A stretch of 64,000 bases of DNA from Shewanella sp. KX20019 (GTDB lineage Bacteria; Pseudomonadota; Gammaproteobacteria; Enterobacterales; Shewanellaceae): the NCBI RefSeq assembly GCF_016757755.1, contig NZ_CP068437.1:2046001-2110000 (forward strand). The letters run 5' to 3'. A model generated the notes under the pieces. That model did no database searches. It saw only the letters and a program-made list of their open reading frames with translations, and was not told the DNA's origin. Positions within the stretch are counted from its first letter, which is position 1. Every line of letters starts with the position of its first letter. Positions 55,146 through 61,343 of this stretch are shown here, piece by piece. The translations under genes were made by a program, and so were the position numbers.

Positions 55146-55649
55146 TTAAGGCCAGATCTCGATGGGAGTACCAGCGTCAATGGCACGCCATAATTCATCC
55201 ATTTCCGTATTGGTCACAGCGATACAACCATCGGTCCAATTGTAATTTTGCGCCTCTTTTGGACTAAGGTTGGAGTTGGGGTTCTCACCATGGATCATGA
55301 TATGTCCTCCCGGCTGAATACCTAAAGCATCCGCACGTAATTTGTCTTCATCATTAGGGTAGGAGATATGAATTGAGCGATAGTAGGCACTGTCTAACTT
55401 TTTGTAATCCAGTAGGTAACGACCTTCAGGTGTGCGTTGGTCGCCCTCTGTTAGTTTATGCCCTACCGGATTATCGCCCATCGCTATTCGATAGGTTTTA
55501 AATATTTCACCTTGGCTTAATAAGGATAAACTCGCTGTTGATTTGGTGACGATGACTAAGTCGGCTTTGTTGCTAGCCAGTGCTAGACTCGGAATTAGGC
55601 TACACAGAAGCAGTGTTAGTTTTAATATCGAGAAACAGAAAAAACGCAT
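55146..55649 (-). CDS. L,D-transpeptidase (YkuD-type)
   Basis: 167 residues from the ATG at 55649, which has AGGG six bases upstream; a longer frame to 55688 is less likely. A signal peptide (about 1-25, ALA-S cut) precedes the YkuD catalytic domain: IMIHGENP holds the HxxG-type motif, and NWTDGCIAVTNTEMDELW carries the catalytic cysteine. Such enzymes cross-link peptidoglycan or anchor lipoproteins, or act as toxins and carboxypeptidases; the specific role is unknown. Length (~140 mature residues) is short but normal for single-domain members. Confidence 0.9.
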   Translation of the reverse strand: MRFFCFSILKLTLLLCSLIPSLALASNKADLVIVTKSTASLSLLSQGEIFKTYRIAMGDNPVGHKLTEGDQRTPEGRYLLDYKKLDSAYYRSIHISYPNDEDKLRADALGIQPGGHIMIHGENPNSNLSPKEAQNYNWTDGCIAVTNTEMDELWRAIDAGTPIEIWP

Positions 55650-55785
55650 GTATAACCCTGAGCGTAATGCCCTTAGCTTGTGAATCATTTAGCTTATGTT
55701 ACCTGAAAAACATCTAATTGTTGATGTATCGGCTTAAGATTATTTTTGAGCTCTGGTTGTTTGCGTGTCACACTATACCCATCCC

Positions 55786-55811
55786 ACCTGAAGACGCAGA
55801 ATTTCAGAGGG
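55786..55811 (+). repeat. Dispersed REP-like short repeat, copy 3
   Basis: Core ACCTGAAGACGCAG then AATTTCAGAGGG, preceded by TATACCC at 55774-55780. It differs from the other copies at several positions but keeps the frame. Confidence 0.65.
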
Positions 55812-55848
55812 AATTTACAGTACTTTATTGCAAGGAACAGCGGTTAAA

Positions 55849-56682
55849 ATGGTAAAAGAAACGGACACGGAAAGTTTATTTAAGCTTAAGCTTCGTCGAA
55901 TAATTTTTGGCACCGACACTCCAGCGGGTCGCTTCTTCGATATCAGTTTGATTGTCTGTATTATCCTGAGTGTCATGCTCGTTTTTCTTGATACCGTTGC
56001 CCATATCCATGACAAATATGGTGACATTATCATTATATTGGAGTGGTGCTTTACCGCTATCTTTACAGCGGAATATCTACTGCGTTTGTATTGCTCTGCC
56101 AGCCCTTTGAGCTACGCTAAAAGCTTCTATGGGGTAGTTGACCTATTATCTGTGCTTCCCACTTACTTAGCCTTAGTTTTTCCTGGTGCAAATTTCACCA
56201 TGGTGATCCGCGTGCTAAGACTGTTTAGAATATTTAGAGTGTTCAAATTATTACGCTACTTAAGTGAAGGTAATATACTGCTACGAGCTATGATGCAATC
56301 GAGTCGTAAAGTGTTTATCTTTTTCTTTTCGGTTAGTTTAATCGTCGTAGTGTTAAGTTCAATCATGTATGTTGTCGAAGGCCCAAATAATGGCTTTAGT
56401 TCTATTCCAAAATCCATTTACTGGACCATAGTGACGATTACTACTGTGGGCTATGGCGATATTACCCCCGCGACGAACTTAGGGCAGGCCATTGCTGCAT
56501 TTACTATGTTACTAGGCTACTCCATTATTGCTATCCCAACCGGTATTTTAACCGCCGAAATATCGCAAGAGATAGGGAAGCACAGAGATCTACGCCGTTG
56601 CAGTAATTGTTTGAAGGTCGGTCACGAAAGCGGCGCATTGTATTGTGATAAATGTGGTAGTGAACTTGAAACGGACATTTAG
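55849..56682 (+). CDS. Voltage-gated-type potassium channel with C-terminal zinc ribbon
   Basis: 277 residues from the ATG at 55849; a TTG at 55828 would add seven. The first ~210 residues have the six-TM layout of the voltage-gated ion channel superfamily: S4 is arginine-rich (MVIRVLRLFRIFRVFKLLRY), and the selectivity filter is TTVGYGDITPATN. After S6 (IPTGILTAEIS) come ~45 residues with CxxC pairs (CSNCLKVGHESGALYCDKCG), a zinc-ribbon seen in a subset of bacterial Kch/KcsA-like channels. The zinc module could sense redox or bind partners (inference). Solitary gene. Confidence 0.9.
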   Translation: MVKETDTESLFKLKLRRIIFGTDTPAGRFFDISLIVCIILSVMLVFLDTVAHIHDKYGDIIIILEWCFTAIFTAEYLLRLYCSASPLSYAKSFYGVVDLLSVLPTYLALVFPGANFTMVIRVLRLFRIFRVFKLLRYLSEGNILLRAMMQSSRKVFIFFFSVSLIVVVLSSIMYVVEGPNNGFSSIPKSIYWTIVTITTVGYGDITPATNLGQAIAAFTMLLGYSIIAIPTGILTAEISQEIGKHRDLRRCSNCLKVGHESGALYCDKCGSELETDI

Positions 56683-56782
56683 TGTTGCTTGAGTTAAGCA
56701 GATTTCGCCGATGACACTCAAATAAAGTTGCCTTAGATTAGAATGATAACGCATTAAAATTAACCACAGATTAAGAGGTTTT

Positions 56783-58315
56783 ATGGCTGTTGCCAAGTTT
56801 GTACAAGGATCGATTCTGCGTCATATACTAGTGATGAGTTCAACGGCCGCCGTTGGCATATCGGCGCTGTTTGTGGTCGATTTAATGGATATCTTTTTCC
56901 TAAGTTTATTAGGTGAGCAGGAGCTTGCCGCAGCCGTGGGTTATGCTGGCACTATCTCATTTTTTACCACCTCTATTGGTATTGGATTATCCATTGCATT
57001 AGGCGCATTAGTGTCCCGCGCTATTGGCGCAAAAGAAACAGAAAAAGCCAAGCGGTTATTGCTTAATAGCGCGGTGGTGACACTACTCATCAGCGTCGTT
57101 GTTGCTATCTGTGTGTTCGTTTTTATTCCTGAGCTACTGGCTTTGGTGGGCGCAACAGGAAAAACTGCCGAGTTAGCCGCGGGTTACCTCTATATTTTGG
57201 TGCCTTCATTGCCGTTAATTTGTTTAGCTATGGCGCTCGGCAGTGCGTTAAGAGCCGTTGGCGATGCAAAGCTGTCGATGATCTCAACCTTGGTTGGTGG
57301 TGGCGTTAACGCCGTTTTTGACCCTATATTTATCTTTATGTTTGCTATGGGCATAGAAGGTGCCGCCGTTGCTTCAGTTTTAGCGCGTTTAGCGGTATTG
57401 GTCGTGGCTGCGAAAGGGGTTATTGTTAAGCACAATCTATTTGGTCGCTTTAATAAAGAGCATTTTATTGCCGACTTGACGCCAATTTTTGCGATAGCTG
57501 GGCCTGCAATGCTAACCAATGTTGCCACTCCAATAGGTAATGCTGTTGTGACCCGTGCGATTGCAGATTTTGGTGACAGTTATGTGGCAGGTTGGGCCGT
57601 TTTAGGGCGCTTGATCCCGGTATCATTCGGTATGATTTTCGCACTTTCTGGCGCTGTAGGCCCGATTGTTGGACAAAATTATGGTGCGATGGAGTTTGGC
57701 CGGGTGAAAGAGTCATTAACCCGTGCTATCCAGTTCTGTTGTGTCTATGTATTAGTGGTTTCGGTACTATTGTTTTTCAGCCGCAATTTCATCGTGAGTG
57801 TGTTTGACATGAAAGGTGATGCAGCTGAGTTAATACTGTTTTTCTGCAGTTATATCGCGGTATTTTTCATCTTCTCAGGGGTATTGTTTGTTGCCAATGC
57901 GTCGTTTAATAACTTAGGTAAGGCGAAGTATTCGACACTGTTTAATGTGGGTAAAGCAACGATAGGGACTATCCCATTTGTGTATTTCGGGGCTCTGTGG
58001 GGCGGCGTTTACGGAGTACTTATTGGTCAGGCGGTTGGTTCCATTATCTTCGGTGTGCTTGGTGTGCTGGTGGCTTATCGCTTAGTAGAGAGTGTAAGAG
58101 GGGCTGAAAGACAGATTGGCACCAATGGCGTGCCTAAAACGGCTGTAATCGAGGTCACAAGTGAGTTTGATGAGGAGCTGAGCTTAAGCAGCCAAAGCCC
58201 ATTGTCTTCTTCATGTGCAAATATGGCCATGGTGACAGAAGAGCAAGATTGCGAAGCAAGTAATGAAATCGCTGAGCTTATTGGTGTGAAAGGCGAAGGG
58301 CCATCAAACAAATAA
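56783..58315 (+). CDS. MATE family efflux transporter
   Basis: 510 residues with 12 predicted TMs in two bundles. The MATE N-half motif is SSTAAVGISALFVVDLMD, followed by AAAVGYAGTISFF and the symmetric C-half FALSGAVGPIVGQNYGAMEF. MATE proteins export organic cations or other drugs with Na+ or H+ coupling. A hydrophilic ~60-residue C-terminal tail (from about 450) with Ser/Glu-rich sequence is longer than usual. The gene is solitary and convergent with the DUF2986 gene; a palindrome at 58350-58371 overlaps the end region. Confidence 0.88.
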   Translation: MAVAKFVQGSILRHILVMSSTAAVGISALFVVDLMDIFFLSLLGEQELAAAVGYAGTISFFTTSIGIGLSIALGALVSRAIGAKETEKAKRLLLNSAVVTLLISVVVAICVFVFIPELLALVGATGKTAELAAGYLYILVPSLPLICLAMALGSALRAVGDAKLSMISTLVGGGVNAVFDPIFIFMFAMGIEGAAVASVLARLAVLVVAAKGVIVKHNLFGRFNKEHFIADLTPIFAIAGPAMLTNVATPIGNAVVTRAIADFGDSYVAGWAVLGRLIPVSFGMIFALSGAVGPIVGQNYGAMEFGRVKESLTRAIQFCCVYVLVVSVLLFFSRNFIVSVFDMKGDAAELILFFCSYIAVFFIFSGVLFVANASFNNLGKAKYSTLFNVGKATIGTIPFVYFGALWGGVYGVLIGQAVGSIIFGVLGVLVAYRLVESVRGAERQIGTNGVPKTAVIEVTSEFDEELSLSSQSPLSSSCANMAMVTEEQDCEASNEIAELIGVKGEGPSNK

Positions 58316-58360
58316 GCTCAATAATGACTGCTCAATAACATTACTTAAACAGCTGGCTAA

Positions 58361-58576
58361 TTAGCTAGCTGGAGTTGTGTCTACATCGCTAGCATCGATA
58401 GAAACTTCAGCCTCGGTAGCAGTTTTTGCTGCAAGTTCTTCAGCTTCAAGTTTAGCTAAGTTCTCAGCGCGTTCGGCCTTAGATACGTATTTTTTGATCG
58501 TAGGCGGAGTGTGCTTATTTAGACGAGCCTTGGCACGCTTAGCCGTCATTTTGATCATTTTCTGTTTTTTGTTCAT
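58361..58576 (-). CDS. DUF2986 small basic protein
   Basis: 71 residues from the ATG at 58576; an ATG at 58597 would add seven, but the shorter start has AGAGAAC in front and fits the family. The N-terminus is strongly basic (MNKKQKMIKMTAKRAKARLN) and the C-terminus acidic, typical of this small, uncharacterised family of marine gammaproteobacteria. No membrane segment. Convergent with the MATE gene. Confidence 0.85.
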   Translation of the reverse strand: MNKKQKMIKMTAKRAKARLNKHTPPTIKKYVSKAERAENLAKLEAEELAAKTATEAEVSIDASDVDTTPAS

Positions 58577-58597
58577 GTGTTCTCTACGATACGTCAA

Positions 58598-58923
58598 TCT
58601 AAGACAAGCTTAGCGCAATGCGCGCAGCTTGAAATCGGAAGCGGATTTTACCCTAAAGCTAACCGCTACGCCACTGTACTATCCCCAATTCCTCTACTAT
58701 AGGGCTAATTTTTAGATATTCAATAGGTATTCAGCATGCATCTATGTATGTTTTCTAGTGGATAGAAGCGCTTCGAGTTTAGCCTGTTTCACCCTGTTGT
58801 CGCCATTTTGTGAGCAGTGATTAAACGACATCGTTGTGACCTTGCTAAAATAAACAAACTATTACGGCTGAAACCGCGAAGCAAGATCTAAGGCGGTTAC
58901 CGATACATTTGAGTAGAGACTAA
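58598..58923. other. Intergenic region before yqfB
   Basis: 326 bases without a supported gene or RNA. Mixed composition, with a GC-rich patch near 58600-58660. It must contain the yqfB promoter. Confidence 0.35.
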
Positions 58924-59229
58924 ATGCAAACGATTACTTTTTTTGAACGTTTTGAAGATGACATTCTCGCAGGTCGAAAGACAGTGACTTTAAGAGATAA
59001 AAGCGAGTCTTACTTTGAAGCAGGGCAAACGGTCAATGTGGCTAATTTAGACTGCGGTACATGTTACGGCCAGTTACACATCACCAGTGTCGCTTGGGTT
59101 AAGTTTGATGACTTAAATGAGCTGCATGCAAAGCAAGAGAATATGTCGCTAAACGAGTTAAAAAGCTTAATCCGCGAGATCTACCCAGAGATAGAAGCGC
59201 TTTATCAAATCAATTTTCAATTGTTATAA
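58924..59229 (+). CDS. yqfB: N4-acetylcytidine amidohydrolase (ASCH domain)
   Basis: 101 residues with the compact ASCH fold. Catalytic residues of YqfB map to Lys19, Thr22 and Glu72 here (LAGRKTVTLRDKSE; KQENMSLNELK), two positions earlier than in the E. coli protein because of a shorter start. The enzyme hydrolyses N4-acetylcytidine to cytidine in RNA salvage. Solitary; a hairpin without T-run follows. Confidence 0.93.
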   Translation: MQTITFFERFEDDILAGRKTVTLRDKSESYFEAGQTVNVANLDCGTCYGQLHITSVAWVKFDDLNELHAKQENMSLNELKSLIREIYPEIEALYQINFQLL

Positions 59230-59238
59230 CCGTTTAAT

Positions 59239-59267
59239 GACCTCATCTTAGCTGCATAGATGAGGTC
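59239..59267 (+). other. Hairpin after yqfB
   Basis: GACCTCATCT and AGATGAGGTC form a 10-pair stem with a 9-base loop; no T-run follows, so it may be a weak transcript end. Confidence 0.5.
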
Positions 59268-59281
59268 GAGCTAGGTGCATA

Positions 59282-59312
59282 CGTTATTCGAAAACGTAAT
59301 TTTTGAATAACG
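59282..59312. promoter_or_regulatory. Upstream candidate TetR operator
   Basis: CGTTATTC and GAATAACG are inverted repeats 15 bases apart. The half-site GTTATTC recurs in the palindrome at 59347-59376, so both may bind the same regulator. Confidence 0.5.
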
Positions 59313-59346
59313 ATAAACCATGCAAATCTTGTATTGAGCAAGTAGA

Positions 59347-59376
59347 CTTAGTGTTATTCAAGTGAATAACACTAAG
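59347..59376. promoter_or_regulatory. Palindromic candidate TetR operator
   Basis: CTTAGTGTTATTCA and TGAATAACACTAAG form a 30-base perfect palindrome with a 2-base centre just before the TetR start. Autorepression of the efflux operon is the likely role. Confidence 0.65.
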
Positions 59377-59379
59377 TTA

Positions 59380-60003
59380 ATGCCGATGACAGACTCCAAA
59401 AGTGAAGCTAGAACAGCCACTCAAGTGCGAGAGAGCCTTCTTGGCGCTGCTCGCAGCTGTTTTCTCTCCTCAAACTACGACAAGGTGAGTATTCGCCAAA
59501 TAGCCGATGAAGCCGGCGTAAACATGGCGATGATCCGTTACTATTTTGGCAATAAGCTCGGCTTGTTTGAAGCCATGATGATAGAGCATATTGAGCCTGT
59601 ATTAGCTCGTAGCAAGCAGTTGCAAAGTGTTGATCCTAAATTTAGAGTCGCGGATATCATCAACGACTTTCACCAGACCATGAGTCAGACACCCGATTTC
59701 CCGCGCTTTTTGTTTAGATTAATGAATTCAGACGGTTCAATAGAGGCCAAAGAGGTGGTATTTCGTTTATTTACTCCGCTGGCAAACCTAATTCCTATGC
59801 CGAAACCATTGTTAGAGAAGTGCTCAGGTACTGATCCTATGCTGGTTAAAATGTCGATGATGAGTCTAATGATATTTCCCTACATCATTCCGGCACCTAT
59901 GGCCGAACTGCATGGTTTTAAGCTCGACAAAGAGTTCTACACAAATTTGACACAACACAATATAAAACTGCTAGAGCAAGGTTTATTTGGAGAGCAAGAG
60001 TGA
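59380..60003 (+). CDS. TetR-family regulator of the RND efflux operon
   Basis: 207 residues from the ATG at 59380; a GTG at 59362 falls inside the palindrome and is unlikely. The N-terminal helix-turn-helix is SIRQIADEAGVNMAMIRYYF near residue 38. The C-terminal half is a variable ligand-binding helical domain. It overlaps the adaptor gene by one base, so the regulator, adaptor and pump form one operon. No effector can be deduced. Confidence 0.9.
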   Translation: MPMTDSKSEARTATQVRESLLGAARSCFLSSNYDKVSIRQIADEAGVNMAMIRYYFGNKLGLFEAMMIEHIEPVLARSKQLQSVDPKFRVADIINDFHQTMSQTPDFPRFLFRLMNSDGSIEAKEVVFRLFTPLANLIPMPKPLLEKCSGTDPMLVKMSMMSLMIFPYIIPAPMAELHGFKLDKEFYTNLTQHNIKLLEQGLFGEQE

Positions 60004-61343
60004 TGGATGTAATTAAAGGTAAGCGTTGGTACTTTTTTCCTGCTGTTGCTGTGGGAGTTGTCACGTTATTTGCAGTCATAATGTTTAAGGGGCATCCGCC
60101 CTTAGAGGTGCAGTCAGAGCCGAGTAAATTGGTTGATGTTATCCCACTAAATAAAAGCTCTATCGTCGCTCAAGTCGATGCGTTTGGTCGGGTAACACCA
60201 AAGGTGCAGTGGCAACTGCTGCCTGAAGTCGGTGGCAAAATAATTTATAAGCACCCTGATCTAGCGGTTGGAAAAATGATCCCCGAAGGCACATTACTAT
60301 TATCGATAGATCCGCTCGACTATCAGATCCGTTTAGCGCAAGCCCAAGCCGATCGTAAAGCATTAGAGGGTCAATTGATTGGTAAAGCATTGCAACTTGA
60401 GAATCTTAAGTTATCACTTGATATTGAGATCAATCGATTAGAGCTGGTTAAATCTGATCTCAAACGTAAAGAGAGTTTAAGAAAGCAGAATTTAATCTCT
60501 CAATCTGAACTTGATGGAGAGCGTCAAAATGTGCTGGCTCAGAAGCAAAAGATCCAAGATTTAAACAACAATATCAATTTAATGCCAAATGAGACTGATG
60601 TACTACAAGCTCAATTATTGCAAGCAGTTGCAAGAGAGGAAGAGTCGCAAAGTCAGCTTGATAAAACTGAAATTCGTCAACCGTTTGAAGGTCGTGTTTC
60701 CGAGGTTAATGTCGAGAACAGTCAAGTTGTTTCACCGCAACAAGTATTGGCTAGAATCAATGGCACCGAGATCATGGAGGTAGAGGCGCAGTTATCACTC
60801 GCGGATCTCATGACATTAATGAAAACGATCGATAAACCCGCTATTTTCAACAAGCAACTCCCCAATGCTGAAGCGCTTGGATTAACTGCTGAGATCACTC
60901 TTAAAAGTGCTGCTTATGTCTTTAAATGGCCTGCCAAAATAAGCCGTATTGGTGAAACGGTTGATCCTACACTGGCAACCGTCAGTGTGGTTTTACAAGT
61001 TGAACAACAATATCGAGATCTCAAGATTGGCCAGTCACCGCCGTTAGTCAACGGCATGTTCGTCAGTGCGCGTATTAAAGGCGCGGCAAAAGACTACTGG
61101 ATGGTATCTGAGCGTGCCTTGCATGGCGACAAGCTGTATTTAATGGACGGTGATAATAGATTGCAACTAATTGATGTACAGGTTTTATTTCGTCAGGAGG
61201 GGCAGGCTGCAGTGCAAGGCGAACTTAATGAGAATATGCAGCTTGTATTGACCGATATTATTCCTGCAGTCGCTGGATTGGCGTTGCGTAGTCATACAAC
61301 CGATGGTGATGATTCAAGTAAAAATGGGGAGCCAGCGTTGTGA
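60003..61343 (+). CDS. RND efflux periplasmic adaptor subunit
   Basis: 446 residues starting at the ATG at 60003, which overlaps the TetR stop codon. The N-terminal segment (YFFPAVAVGVVTLFAVIMF) is a membrane anchor or uncleaved signal; no lipobox. Lipoyl/barrel-sandwich halves flank a coiled coil (about 115-215; LIGKALQLENLKLSLDIEIN, SESQLDKTEIRQPFEGRVSE), then beta-barrel and membrane-proximal domains. This links the pump to an outer-membrane channel, not present here. It overlaps the RND gene by four bases. Confidence 0.93.
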   Translation: MDVIKGKRWYFFPAVAVGVVTLFAVIMFKGHPPLEVQSEPSKLVDVIPLNKSSIVAQVDAFGRVTPKVQWQLLPEVGGKIIYKHPDLAVGKMIPEGTLLLSIDPLDYQIRLAQAQADRKALEGQLIGKALQLENLKLSLDIEINRLELVKSDLKRKESLRKQNLISQSELDGERQNVLAQKQKIQDLNNNINLMPNETDVLQAQLLQAVAREEESQSQLDKTEIRQPFEGRVSEVNVENSQVVSPQQVLARINGTEIMEVEAQLSLADLMTLMKTIDKPAIFNKQLPNAEALGLTAEITLKSAAYVFKWPAKISRIGETVDPTLATVSVVLQVEQQYRDLKIGQSPPLVNGMFVSARIKGAAKDYWMVSERALHGDKLYLMDGDNRLQLIDVQVLFRQEGQAAVQGELNENMQLVLTDIIPAVAGLALRSHTTDGDDSSKNGEPAL

